From: an uncultured Bacteroidota bacterium
Lineage (GTDB): Bacteria > Bacteroidota > Bacteroidia > Flavobacteriales > Flavobacteriaceae
Length of the DNA stretch: 64,000 nucleotides
NCBI GenBank assembly: GCA_902536935.1
Contig: CACAZM010000005.1
Location: 1-64,000 of the forward strand
Reading direction: 5' to 3'
Below the pieces are notes generated by a model, which had not been told where the DNA came from, did not search any database, and worked only from the letters and a program-made list of their open reading frames with translations. Numbering within the stretch: the first letter of the stretch is position 1; the number at the start of each line of letters is the position of its first letter. Below are positions 36,404-46,750 of the stretch, in pieces. A program made the translations under genes and the position numbers.

Positions 36404-37228
36404 ATGTCAAAAATAAGTGCAGCTGACGTAAACAAGCTCCGCAAGGCAACCGGAGCTGGAATGATGGATTGTAAAAAAGCTTTGGTAGAAGCTGAGGGTG
36501 ATTTTGATACTGCCGTAGAAGTCCTTCGTAAAAAGGGTCAAAAAGTAGCTGCAAATCGCGCAGATCGTGATTCTTCAGAAGGTGCTGTTATCGCCAGAGT
36601 AAGTGATGATGCTACTGTTGGTGTCATTGTATCGGTAAACTGCGAGACGGACTTTGTTGCCAAAAACGAAAGCTATGTGACCCTTTCCAACCAATTGGCT
36701 GACGTGGCATTGGCTCATGACAGTCTAGACAGTTTTTTAGCTGCTGATTTTAATGGGATGTCTGTTGCTGATAAGCTCACTGAGCAAACAGGAGTCATCG
36801 GAGAAAAAATCGAAATTGGCGGATTTGAACGCCTCGAGGGTGCGTTTATCGGTTCGTATATCCACGCTGGTAATAAAATCGCTACCCTAACCAGCTTGTC
36901 TGCTGTAGTAGATGGAGCTGCTGAAGCCGCCAAAAACGTGGCCATGCAAGCCGCTGCGATGAATCCCATTGCTCTAAATGAAGAAGGAGTCGATGCCGCA
37001 ACGGTTGAAAAAGAGATTGAGATTGCCAAAGATCAGCTTCGTCAGGAAGGAAAGCCAGAGGCCATGCTCGACAATATCGCCAAAGGAAAACTCAAGCGTT
37101 TCTTTAAAGACAATACCTTGGTCAATCAGGCCTATATTAAGGACGGGAAGCAAAGCGTGAGTGACTATGTCAAATCTGTAGATGCGGAACTCACCATTAC
37201 TGGCTTTAAACGAGTGGCTTTGGTGTAA
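36404..37228 (+). CDS. tsf: Translation elongation factor Ts
   Basis: Guanine-nucleotide exchange factor that recycles EF-Tu. The TDVG-like N-terminal signature reads LRKATGAGMMDCKKAL, followed by VNCETDFVAKN, and it ends in the C-terminal module KQSVSDYVKSV. I chose the ATG at 36404 (MSKISAADV, 274 residues); an ATG at 36392 touching the rpsB stop would add only four residues (MIDN) and is possible. A terminator follows 27 nt after the stop. Confidence 0.96.
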   Translation: MSKISAADVNKLRKATGAGMMDCKKALVEAEGDFDTAVEVLRKKGQKVAANRADRDSSEGAVIARVSDDATVGVIVSVNCETDFVAKNESYVTLSNQLADVALAHDSLDSFLAADFNGMSVADKLTEQTGVIGEKIEIGGFERLEGAFIGSYIHAGNKIATLTSLSAVVDGAAEAAKNVAMQAAAMNPIALNEEGVDAATVEKEIEIAKDQLRQEGKPEAMLDNIAKGKLKRFFKDNTLVNQAYIKDGKQSVSDYVKSVDAELTITGFKRVALV

Positions 37229-37247
37229 GCCTTTACACACAATATGA

Positions 37248-38033
<786 letters not shown>

Positions 38034-38038
38034 ACACG

Positions 38039-38590
38039 ATGGAAGAAATTAGTTTTATCATGGAAGTTGCCAAAGAGGCAATGGAAAAATCGCTTGACCA
38101 TCTCGAAAAAACATTTATAAACATACGTGCTGGAAAAGCAAATCCCACAATGCTATCAACTGTAAAAATGGAGTACTATGGTACCCAAACACCCTTGAGT
38201 CAGGTGGCAAATATCAATACCCCTGATGCGCAAACGCTTTCTGTACAGCCTTGGGATAAAACAATGATCCCTGAAATTGAAAAGGCAATTCTTGTTGCGA
38301 ATCTCGGTTTTAATCCATCCAACAATGGTGAATCGGTTATTATCAATATTCCACCGCTGACCGAAGAGCGAAGAAGAGATTTAGTTAAACTCGCAAAATC
38401 TGAAGCAGAAAACGCAAAGGTAGGTGTTCGAAATGCACGTAAAGACGCAAACAACGAACTGAAAAAAACAGAACTTTCCGAAGATCAATTGGGAAATGCA
38501 GAAGTTGATGTCCAAACCCTAACAGATGATTACATCAAAAAAATTGACGCTAAATACTCTTCGAAAGAAGACGAAATAATGACGGTTTGA
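38039..38590 (+). CDS. frr: Ribosome recycling factor
   Basis: Splits post-termination ribosomes together with EF-G. 183 residues, normal length; family features are the NIRAGKANPTML loop, the LSQVANINTPDAQTL core of domain II, and the ending with KKIDAKYSSKEDEIMTV. Coupled to pyrH, an arrangement found widely in bacteria. Confidence 0.96.
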   Translation: MEEISFIMEVAKEAMEKSLDHLEKTFINIRAGKANPTMLSTVKMEYYGTQTPLSQVANINTPDAQTLSVQPWDKTMIPEIEKAILVANLGFNPSNNGESVIINIPPLTEERRRDLVKLAKSEAENAKVGVRNARKDANNELKKTELSEDQLGNAEVDVQTLTDDYIKKIDAKYSSKEDEIMTV

Positions 38591-38615
38591 TCAAAAATAG
38601 TCGTCTCATATTGCT

Positions 38616-41000
38616 ATGTTAAAATGGGTTACCACACGATTTTGGAGTACTGTTGCCTCACTTATTCTCCGCAATCGAATTGTTTGTATCTTATTGATTG
38701 TCGCGACAACTGTGTTTTTAGGAATGCAGTGGAAAAATATGCGCTTTAGCTTCAATGAAGCCAGTCTCCTTCCAGACGATCATCCATTTAACCTAAAATA
38801 TCAATCTTTTGTCGATCGTTTTGGCGATGAAGGAAACCTTATCGTTTTGGCAATACAAGACTCAACCTTCTTTGGTCCAGAAAACATACAACAATGGAGC
38901 GCATTGACCAAGTCGTTTAAAGATCATGATGCGATTGCCACTGTTTCTGGAATTGGTAATTTAAAACAACTGAAGAAAAATACAAGTCAACAAAATTTTG
39001 TTGTAGAGGATGTCCCCTATCAGCTGGCACGTAACCAAAAAGAAGTGGATCGGCTAGAAAGACAACTTCTTGAAAAATCACCTTTTTTTCATGGAGTTCT
39101 ACTCAATCCAGAAACCGAGGTTTACCTGACCATCCTTACTCTTAAAAAAGAAGTAGTCAACGCCAAAGAACGAGAGCTTTTTGTCAATAACGAACTCTTA
39201 CCCAAGATATTAGCATTTGAAGCCGAAACTGGTTTTAATATCCATGTTTCGGGTATGCCTTATATCCGAACAATTAACGCCGGTACCATATTGAGCGAGA
39301 TTCGCATGTTTGTAATCGTAGCGGCATTGGTTACGACCTTAATTTTCTTTTTCTTTTTCAAATCCTATCGCGCCACTTTTATCTCTATGGTAGTGGTGGT
39401 CATTGGGGTGATGTGGGCCTTTGGAATATTAGGTCTTTTTGGATTTGAAATCACGGTGCTGACAGCACTCATTCCCCCCATTGTGATTGTGATTGGGGTG
39501 CCGAACTGCATCTTTCTGATCAATAAATACCAACACGAAATCAAAAAACACGGCAACCAAGCACGATCCCTACAGCGAGTAATCACAAAAATTGGAAATG
39601 CTACACTAATGACAAATATGACAACGGCTTTGGGGTTTGCTACGTTCACACTGACCAATAGCAAACTGCTTATCGAGTTTGGTCTGGTCGCCGCCGTCAA
39701 TATTATGTTGCTCTTTATATTATCGCTTTTTGTGATTCCAATTTTGTACAGTTATATGAGTCTGCCCCAGCAAAAGCACTTGGCACACCTCAACCGAAAC
39801 TGGATGAACGGATTTATCGGATGGATGGAAAAGGTTGTGCGCCAACAGCGTGTCGCTGTGTATTTTACATCTGTCATCGCCTTGATGATGAGTATTATTG
39901 GGATTTACCAAATCAAACTTTCTGGAACCATCATCGATGATCTTCCCAAAAAAGCAAATTTCTTTGAAGACATTCGTTTTTTTGAAAGCCAAATGAGTGG
40001 GGTGATGCCCATAGAGATCATGGTGGATACCAAACGTAGGAATGGAGCTACCCAACTATCAACACTCAACCGAATTGAGAGATTAGCCACACACATCAGA
40101 AACGTTCCAGAGCTTTCCGAACCCTTGTCCATTGCTCATATCGCCAAGTATGCCAAGCAGACCTATTACAATGGTAATCCACGTTACTTTAGCATGCCAA
40201 CTAAGCAAGAGTATTCCTTTATTGGATCTTATGTCAACAACAGTTTATCTGCCGAGAGAATGGCTGAAAGTTTGATTGACAGTACTGGTCAATATCTCCG
40301 TGTGACCACCATGCTTAAAGATGTCAATACCGAAAGAATGGAAGAAATCGAAAGCGATTTAATGTCAGCAGTCGGACAAATTTTCCCTGCAGAACGATTT
40401 GATACCCAAGTCACGGGTAAAGCGCTTGGCTATTTAAAAGGAACTCGCTTTTTGGTACGCAATTTGGTATTGTCTCTCTCTTTAGCAATTTTGCTTATTG
40501 CGCTCTTTATGGCCTATTTGTTCGGTTCCTTCCGTATGATTCTCATTTCTTTGATCCCCAATATTATCCCGCTTATTCTTACTGCGGGAATGATGGGGTT
40601 TTTGGGGATCCCAATCAAACCTTCAACCATTTTGGTCTTTAGTGTTGCCTTTGGAATCTCTGTTGATGATACCATCCATTTTTTGGTGAAATACCGACAA
40701 GAACTTCAAGTCAATAAATGGAAAATCAAAAAATCTGTGTATTTGGCCCTTAGGGAAACTGGGGTGAGTATGTTTTACACTTCTATCGTTTTGTTTTTTG
40801 GGTTCTCGGTCTTTATGATTTCAAGCTATGGCGGTACGGTTGCTTTAGGTGGATTGGTATCCGCAACCTTGCTATTTGCGATGCTTGCCAACCTAATCCT
40901 TTTGCCATCTCTATTGCTCTCGCTAGAGGAAAGTATTGCCAATGAGCGAACTCTAAAAGAACCCCGAATTGATATTCTTGCTCAAGGTGAAGAAAGCTAA
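38616..41000 (+). CDS. MMPL/RND-superfamily membrane protein (patched-like)
   Basis: 794 residues in two homologous halves. Each half has one helix, a periplasmic domain, and a bundle of about five helices: helix 1 near 20-37, bundle 1 near 225-370, second-half first helix near 413-430, bundle 2 near 620-770. The sterol-sensing-like repeats read LTALIPPIVIVIGVPNCIFL and SVAFGISVDDTIHFLVKYR, the latter with the paired Asp of proton-driven RND pumps. Likely exports lipids or hydrophobic molecules by proton-motive force; the substrate is unknown. It sits 25 nt after frr and before asnS. Confidence 0.88.
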   Translation: MLKWVTTRFWSTVASLILRNRIVCILLIVATTVFLGMQWKNMRFSFNEASLLPDDHPFNLKYQSFVDRFGDEGNLIVLAIQDSTFFGPENIQQWSALTKSFKDHDAIATVSGIGNLKQLKKNTSQQNFVVEDVPYQLARNQKEVDRLERQLLEKSPFFHGVLLNPETEVYLTILTLKKEVVNAKERELFVNNELLPKILAFEAETGFNIHVSGMPYIRTINAGTILSEIRMFVIVAALVTTLIFFFFFKSYRATFISMVVVVIGVMWAFGILGLFGFEITVLTALIPPIVIVIGVPNCIFLINKYQHEIKKHGNQARSLQRVITKIGNATLMTNMTTALGFATFTLTNSKLLIEFGLVAAVNIMLLFILSLFVIPILYSYMSLPQQKHLAHLNRNWMNGFIGWMEKVVRQQRVAVYFTSVIALMMSIIGIYQIKLSGTIIDDLPKKANFFEDIRFFESQMSGVMPIEIMVDTKRRNGATQLSTLNRIERLATHIRNVPELSEPLSIAHIAKYAKQTYYNGNPRYFSMPTKQEYSFIGSYVNNSLSAERMAESLIDSTGQYLRVTTMLKDVNTERMEEIESDLMSAVGQIFPAERFDTQVTGKALGYLKGTRFLVRNLVLSLSLAILLIALFMAYLFGSFRMILISLIPNIIPLILTAGMMGFLGIPIKPSTILVFSVAFGISVDDTIHFLVKYRQELQVNKWKIKKSVYLALRETGVSMFYTSIVLFFGFSVFMISSYGGTVALGGLVSATLLFAMLANLILLPSLLLSLEESIANERTLKEPRIDILAQGEES

Positions 41001-41022
41001 GTTAGGTGCTTATAAAATGAAG

Positions 41023-41030
41023 TATATTTG
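41023..41030 (+). promoter_or_regulatory. Putative -7 element of asnS
   Basis: TATATTTG matches TAnnTTTG; it ends 18 nt before the asnS ATG in the 48-nt gap after the MMPL gene. No -33 TTTG. Confidence 0.45.
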
Positions 41031-41048
41031 TAGTCGAAAATCGATTTC

Positions 41049-42482
41049 ATGAACACACAGCGTATTCAATCACTTTTTTCTGGCTCTCATGTGGGGCAAA
41101 CCCTAACTCTTCAAGGATGGGTTCGTACTTTCCGCGCCAATCGTTTTATCGCCGTCAATGACGGATCAACGCTCAACAACATGCAGTGTGTGGTTGATTT
41201 TGAACAAACCGATGAAGAGCTCCTCAAAAGAATTACCACTGGTGCTGCAGTGCAGATTGAAGGAACGCTTGTAGAAAGTCAGGGCAAAGAACAACAATAC
41301 GAAGTGCAAGTGAGTCGTATTGAAATCCTTGGGGACTCCGATCCCGACCAATACCCCATTCAACCAAAAAAACACAGTTTTGAATTTTTGAGGGAGCATG
41401 CGCACCTTCGTGTTCGAACCTCCTCATTTTCAGCTGTGATGAGAGTTCGCTCTGCCCTATCTTTTGCCGTTCATGATTATTTTAGAAAAGAAGGGTTTTA
41501 CTATGTGCATACCCCAATTATTACTGGCAGTGATGCTGAAGGTGCAGGGGAGATGTTTCGTGTGAGCACACTCGACCCCAAGCAAGTACCCCTAAACAGT
41601 TCCGGTGAAACAGATTTTACAAAGGACTTTTTTGGAAAGGAAACCAATCTGACAGTTTCTGGACAACTCGAAGCTGAGACATATGCAATGGGTTTGGGGA
41701 AGGTGTATACTTTTGGGCCTACGTTTCGGGCAGAAAACTCAAACACCTCACGGCACTTGGCTGAATTTTGGATGATCGAACCAGAAGTTGCCTTCCATAA
41801 TCTTGACCAGAATATGGATTTGGCTGAAGATTTTATCAAATATGTTCTTCGCTATGTATTGGATCACTGCCAAGACGACCTAACCTTTTTGGATCAGCGT
41901 TTGGCAAATGAAGAAAAAACAAAACCACAAATCGAACGTCGACCAATGGGATTGCTTGAACAAATGCATTTTATTGTCGACAACCAATTTGTCCGTTTGT
42001 CCTATACTGAGGCGATAGATATTTTGCGAAACTCTAAACTAAATAAAAAAAAGAAATTTAAATTTCCTGTCGAGCAGTGGGGAGTCGATTTGCAAAGTGA
42101 ACACGAACGATTTTTGGTGGAAAAACACTTTAATAGCCCTGTGATTTTATTTGACTATCCTGCAAATATCAAAGCGTTTTATATGCGTCTTAATGAAGAT
42201 AAAAAAACGGTACGTGCTATGGATGTCCTGTTTCCAGGAATCGGCGAAATGGTGGGTGGCGCTCAGCGTGAAGAGCGTTTAGACATTCTCCGAAAACGTA
42301 TGGCGGAGATGGACATCAACGATAAAGAGCTTGATTGGTACTTGGATTTACGTCGGTTTGGAACCGCTCCTCATGCTGGATTTGGATTGGGGTTTGAACG
42401 CTTGGTTCAGTTTGCCACAGGCATGTCAAATATTCGTGATGTGATTCCTTATCCACGCACACCTCAAAATGCATCATTTTAG
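41049..42482 (+). CDS. asnS: Asparaginyl-tRNA synthetase
   Basis: Class IIb synthetase charging tRNA-Asn. An N-terminal OB-fold anticodon domain (1-110; LTLQGWVRTFRANRFIAVND) precedes the class II core with motif 2 TFRAENSNTSRHLAEFWMIEPE and motif 3 near GFGLGFERLVQFATG. The SRHLAEFWMIE wording with Asn-type context distinguishes it from AspRS. Length 477 residues. rpoN follows after 55 nt, a pairing I recall from other Bacteroidota. Confidence 0.96.
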   Translation: MNTQRIQSLFSGSHVGQTLTLQGWVRTFRANRFIAVNDGSTLNNMQCVVDFEQTDEELLKRITTGAAVQIEGTLVESQGKEQQYEVQVSRIEILGDSDPDQYPIQPKKHSFEFLREHAHLRVRTSSFSAVMRVRSALSFAVHDYFRKEGFYYVHTPIITGSDAEGAGEMFRVSTLDPKQVPLNSSGETDFTKDFFGKETNLTVSGQLEAETYAMGLGKVYTFGPTFRAENSNTSRHLAEFWMIEPEVAFHNLDQNMDLAEDFIKYVLRYVLDHCQDDLTFLDQRLANEEKTKPQIERRPMGLLEQMHFIVDNQFVRLSYTEAIDILRNSKLNKKKKFKFPVEQWGVDLQSEHERFLVEKHFNSPVILFDYPANIKAFYMRLNEDKKTVRAMDVLFPGIGEMVGGAQREERLDILRKRMAEMDINDKELDWYLDLRRFGTAPHAGFGLGFERLVQFATGMSNIRDVIPYPRTPQNASF

Positions 42483-42537
42483 AAATAACTAATCTTCAAA
42501 GGTTTTTGTACCTTTCCATTGCAAGTAAATCGTTGGC

Positions 42538-43983
42538 ATGCTCAAACAACAGCTCAACCTCAAGCTAACACAAAAGCTATCTCCGCAGCAGATTCAATTA
42601 ATGAAACTGATTCAACTACCTACGCTTTCTTTTGAGCAAAAACTTCATAGGGAACTCGAGGAAAATCCAGCATTAGAAGCAGGAAAAGAGGCTCTTGAAA
42701 ATGAAGATCTGGACAATCCACAAGAAGAAGATCGCGAGCTTATAGAAACAGACGATATCAATATTGATGAGTATTTGAGTGATGATGAGATTCCCGATTA
42801 CCGTCTACATTCAAATAATTACAGTCCAGAAGATGATGATAATCAAGTCCCTTATGCTGCAGGGATTAGCTTTACCCAATTTTTGATGGACCAAATGCGA
42901 ACCTTTAGCATGAATGAGTTAGAGAGTCAAATCGCACGATTTTTGGTTGGCAGCATCGATGAAACAGGATATATCCGAAGAAGCTTAATTGATATTGTAG
43001 ATGACCTGGCCTTTACTGAAAATCTATATGTAGAGATAGATCAGGTGCAAGAAGTACTCGACAAAGTACAGCAACTCGATCCTGCTGGAGTTGGCGCTTT
43101 AGACTTGCAAGATTGTCTAGCCATTCAATTGCAACGCAAGTCACAAACTGCCTCTGTTGAACTTGCTTATAAAATTATTGTAGATCACTTTTCAGCTTTT
43201 TCTAAAAAACACTTTGACAAGCTGATGAGCACCCTCCTTGTTAGTGAAAATCAACTCAAAGAGGCCATTGCTGAAATTGAAAAGCTGAATCCCAAGCCCG
43301 GTGCTTCATATGCCTCTTCAACCAAAGTTAATAGTCAGATTACGCCTGATTTTACGATTCGGATTTTGGATGGAGAATTACAACTCAGTTTAAACGGACG
43401 AAATGCTCCTGAACTCCATGTTTCGGCTTCGTATAGAAATATGATGGAGGGCTATAAAGAGTCCGCTGTCAAAAGTAAAGCCCAACAAGAAGCGGTCTTG
43501 TTTATCAAACAAAAGCTCGATGCAGCTAAATGGTTTATCGATGCTGTAAAGCAACGAAATCACACCTTGTTCATTACCATGAGTGCCATTATGGATTACC
43601 AAAAAGAGTATTTTTTGACTGGTGATGAGCAAAAAATTAAGCCTATGGTTTTGCGTGACATAGCCTCTATTATTCAGATGGACATCTCTACGGTTTCTCG
43701 GGTGGCCAATAGCAAATATGTGGACACCCCATACGGTACCCGATTGATCAAATCCTTCTTTTCGGAAGGAATGACCAATAGCGAAGGAGAAGATGTTTCG
43801 TCGATTGAAATCAGAAAAGCTTTGGAAACGATTATCGACTCTGAAGACAAAGCCAAGCCTTTAACGGATGAGGAACTCAAAAAAGCACTAAACCAAAGAG
43901 GCTACCCTGTTGCCCGTCGTACCGTTGCCAAATACCGGGATATCATCGGTGCACCTGTAGCGCGTTTGCGCAAAAAACTCTAA
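42538..43983 (+). CDS. rpoN: RNA polymerase sigma-54 factor
   Basis: Alternative sigma factor that recognises -24/-12 promoters and needs AAA+ activators. Region I at the N terminus is Gln/Leu-rich (LKLTQKLSPQQIQLMKLIQL, 8-27), an acidic linker covers 50-100, the core-binding domain 115-300, and the RpoN box ARRTVAKYR is intact at 459-467 near the end. Length 481 residues. No sigma-54 activator gene is in the window. It converges on the DUF4270 gene with 28 nt between stops. Confidence 0.96.
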   Translation: MLKQQLNLKLTQKLSPQQIQLMKLIQLPTLSFEQKLHRELEENPALEAGKEALENEDLDNPQEEDRELIETDDINIDEYLSDDEIPDYRLHSNNYSPEDDDNQVPYAAGISFTQFLMDQMRTFSMNELESQIARFLVGSIDETGYIRRSLIDIVDDLAFTENLYVEIDQVQEVLDKVQQLDPAGVGALDLQDCLAIQLQRKSQTASVELAYKIIVDHFSAFSKKHFDKLMSTLLVSENQLKEAIAEIEKLNPKPGASYASSTKVNSQITPDFTIRILDGELQLSLNGRNAPELHVSASYRNMMEGYKESAVKSKAQQEAVLFIKQKLDAAKWFIDAVKQRNHTLFITMSAIMDYQKEYFLTGDEQKIKPMVLRDIASIIQMDISTVSRVANSKYVDTPYGTRLIKSFFSEGMTNSEGEDVSSIEIRKALETIIDSEDKAKPLTDEELKKALNQRGYPVARRTVAKYRDIIGAPVARLRKKL

Positions 43984-44011
43984 GAAAACCCCTTTCGAAA
44001 TTTCGGCGTGC

Positions 44012-45838
44012 TTATTCGTACGCTGTATAAAAGATCTCTAACTGCAACCGCAAGTCGGGATTGCTGTGATTTGGTCCAGCCAAAATCACACTTAAAGGGG
44101 TATTGATTGAAGATTGTGGAATCTCAAATGCTGTTGGAGCGGATACACTTGTGTTTTGGGTACTAAGATACTCCGAACTCACTGTTAGACCAAGCCGCAC
44201 ATTGTCGAAATCGTCGGGATTTCGAAGTAAATTGCTTAAGTGATTAGTAATAACAAACTTGTAGGAAGCTACCTTCCCATCGTCATCAACCTGGGCAAGA
44301 CCACCAAATGTTGATTTGTTGTCAACTGGATTTGGGCCTGAAGTTGGATCAGCATTAAAATCTATAAGGGGAATTGATTCACTCGCGTCAAATAAATACA
44401 AACGATTTGGTAAATCGTTAATTCCTAGGTTGTTGATTTTTTGTCGATCAACGTGCAAAGTCAAGTTGGCTTCATTGATTAACCACGGGTTATCTTGAAG
44501 TGTCTGCAATTGGACTTGGCCCGTGTCTCCTGCAAACAAATCAATATAACAAACGACTCCCAACGCTCCTTTTAAATAAATATTTTGTCCATTACCACTT
44601 CCATTTATAGCGGTTTGAACCTCCGCAGAAGTTTGGGATTGCGTAATCGTATTAAATCGCACTCCGCTCAAGTTAATGACGTAGGCTGAAGAATTGTCTT
44701 GCGATTCATAGTCCTCTGCATTGGAAGCATTCCCTCCGTCTACCAAAACCAATTCTTTGTAATCGTATTCAATTTTAATCAATCCAGCGCCAAAATTGAG
44801 CTGCATCATCAACGGGCTCACTGTGCTTTGCAATCCGATTATAATTCCATTAAAATACTGTTGAAAGAGATTGTTGTCTAGCAAGACATCGTCTCCCTCT
44901 ATATCAAGAATAGACTGTTGGAATAAAGCAGTGTCGAGAGGGATTCGAATCCGCGGACTAAGGCGTTGATTGACTTGCGTTGACTCATCAACGTCTTCCG
45001 TTTCTGGATCATCTACTTTGAAGCTTACAATTTCGTCAAGATCGAGTGTTATCTTATCGTCAAAAAGAGTTTGGGATGTCAATCCATCTTGTTCAAAATC
45101 CTTATTAGAATAGAATGCCTTTTTTGATTCAAAATTGTCTTCTGGGTCAAGAGATGGTAAGAAATAATTCAATTTCTTTACCTGAAAATGAACATCCTGC
45201 ATGGTATCACCATACAAATAATCGATCTCATAAACATTCGCTTCAGTATCTGGATTGATGGTTTCGTCGTCTTCATAATCATTTATTCCATCTCCGTCTG
45301 TATCAGGATTTAGAGGGTCAAGATTTGCCGACCTAGATTCTTCCAAATCTGTGAGGTTATCACCATCTGAATCACTATCAGGGTCATCAGGGTCTACGTC
45401 AAAAGCATCAATCACACCATCCCCATCACGATCACGTTGATTGGTATAAAACGGAATTTCCAACCAAACCTCAGTAACTGTCTCTTGCTCATCATGCGGA
45501 TTTTTGTTGGTATTTTCTGAACTGATGCCATTTGCTTCTTGAAATGCACTCATACCTCCAAAAATACCAGTAGAAACAGTGGGCAAGCTCAACTGTGTTG
45601 TGAATCGAGCTATTGTATTCCCAAATAATTGATCTTCATACTCTCCCAAATAGAAAAAAGAGAGGTTATCTGATCGGATGATTTCAATCGATTTGTGCTG
45701 AACTTCTAATGATGCCGTTTGCTTATCGATGACAAATGTATCAGAGGGTAATAAAGACGATCCCACATTACTGAATTCTTTTTCACAAGATAATATGAGA
45801 AAAAGGGCGAATAAGCCGCAAAAAAATTTGAGGTTCAT
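44012..45838 (-). CDS. DUF4270 lipoprotein with calcium-binding-type repeats
   Basis: Exported lipoprotein of 608 residues; the lipobox Cys is residue 18 (LFLILSC). The DUF4270 body is beta-rich (SLLPSDTFVIDKQTASLEV at the start, then YLGEYEDQLFGN). An insertion at about 136-197 carries Asp-rich TSP3-like repeats (DRDGDGVIDAFD, DSDGDNLTDLEE, DTDGDGINDYED) that in known proteins bind calcium. I chose the ATG at 45838; a GTG nine nt upstream overlaps the neighbouring stop and is less likely. It follows the GT5-like gene by 5 nt, so they form an operon. Function of DUF4270 proteins is unknown; surface location is inferred. Confidence 0.86.
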   Translation of the reverse strand: MNLKFFCGLFALFLILSCEKEFSNVGSSLLPSDTFVIDKQTASLEVQHKSIEIIRSDNLSFFYLGEYEDQLFGNTIARFTTQLSLPTVSTGIFGGMSAFQEANGISSENTNKNPHDEQETVTEVWLEIPFYTNQRDRDGDGVIDAFDVDPDDPDSDSDGDNLTDLEESRSANLDPLNPDTDGDGINDYEDDETINPDTEANVYEIDYLYGDTMQDVHFQVKKLNYFLPSLDPEDNFESKKAFYSNKDFEQDGLTSQTLFDDKITLDLDEIVSFKVDDPETEDVDESTQVNQRLSPRIRIPLDTALFQQSILDIEGDDVLLDNNLFQQYFNGIIIGLQSTVSPLMMQLNFGAGLIKIEYDYKELVLVDGGNASNAEDYESQDNSSAYVINLSGVRFNTITQSQTSAEVQTAINGSGNGQNIYLKGALGVVCYIDLFAGDTGQVQLQTLQDNPWLINEANLTLHVDRQKINNLGINDLPNRLYLFDASESIPLIDFNADPTSGPNPVDNKSTFGGLAQVDDDGKVASYKFVITNHLSNLLRNPDDFDNVRLGLTVSSEYLSTQNTSVSAPTAFEIPQSSINTPLSVILAGPNHSNPDLRLQLEIFYTAYE

Positions 45839-45843
45839 GTCTC

Positions 45844-46653
45844 TCACTTGAGAATTTGGTTTGTATAGAAATCTCTGTAAGCATCTTCAAAACCGTCCTG
45901 TCCAGAGAAATGAAGTGTGGGTTTATTAGATGACAGAATCTCTTTTTTGATGTTTTTATCAATATCAGAATCAGCAATGATCAAACCGTCCGAATTTGAA
46001 ATTGCATTTTTAGCAAGTGCTGAAAAGTCGGGCGATTCTAGACCTTTTGTCAAAGCAGTGTCTATACCATCAAAAGATAGTTTTTGAATCAAGTCTGAGG
46101 AAAGAGGCTCATAAAATGGCGTGCCAAAGAAAGAGGAAACGATTTTGGTGTTGGCCAAAATGGGTTCGTCGATATAGTAGTGCTTGCAGTAAAGAGGCAT
46201 CAGCATCGAAATCCAGCCCTGTACATGAATTATATCAGGTGCCCAATTGAGTTTTTTAACTGTCTCGATTACCCCCTTAGTAAAAAAGATCGCACGTTCA
46301 TCGTTGTCTGCATATAGCTTTCCATTTTTATCTTTATACAGCTGTCGGCCTTTAAAGTAGTCTTCGTTTTCAATGAAATAGACTTGCATACGTTCTTTGG
46401 GAATCGAAGCCACTTTGATGATCAAAGGAACATCGATATCATTGATGACCAAGTTTATTCCTGAAAGGCGAATGACCTCATGCAACTGGTGACGTCGTTC
46501 GTTGATCAAACCATATTTTGGAATAAAAATTCGGGTTTGCCCACCAACCTCATTGACCATTTTTGGTAGTGCAAAGGTCATGGTTGATAAGTTCGATTCT
46601 GGCAGATAAGGCACCACCTCAGCAGAAACGAACAGGACTTTTTTTTCTGTCAT
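45844..46653 (-). CDS. Glycogen synthase (GT5) N-terminal-domain protein, probably catalytically dead
   Basis: 269-residue protein equal to the N-terminal Rossmann half of glycogen/starch synthase (VLFVSAEVVPYLPESNLSTM; WAPDIIHVQGWISMLMPLYC). The C-terminal half that completes the ADP-glucose site is missing. The KTGGL signature is replaced by PESNLST, and the HDW motif reads VQGW. This argues against glycogen synthesis; a regulatory or binding role is more likely. ATG at 46653; an upstream TTG is in frame but not favoured. Operon with DUF4270 (5 nt apart) and divergent from panC, with a 97-nt shared control region. Confidence 0.8.
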   Translation of the reverse strand: MTEKKVLFVSAEVVPYLPESNLSTMTFALPKMVNEVGGQTRIFIPKYGLINERRHQLHEVIRLSGINLVINDIDVPLIIKVASIPKERMQVYFIENEDYFKGRQLYKDKNGKLYADNDERAIFFTKGVIETVKKLNWAPDIIHVQGWISMLMPLYCKHYYIDEPILANTKIVSSFFGTPFYEPLSSDLIQKLSFDGIDTALTKGLESPDFSALAKNAISNSDGLIIADSDIDKNIKKEILSSNKPTLHFSGQDGFEDAYRDFYTNQILK

Positions 46654-46684
46654 AGAACCCAAATTTTATTCTTTTTGGAGTATG

Positions 46685-46692
46685 CAAAATTA
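46685..46692 (-). promoter_or_regulatory. Putative -7 element of the GT5-DUF4270 operon
   Basis: Minus-strand TAATTTTG fits TAnnTTTG and ends 31 nt before the ATG at 46653, in the divergent region shared with panC. No -33 TTTG. Confidence 0.42.
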
Positions 46693-46750
46693 CGAAATTT
46701 ATAACGAAGTTTGTCCATAATTCCTTACAGAAGGTGTTAAACTTTTCTAA

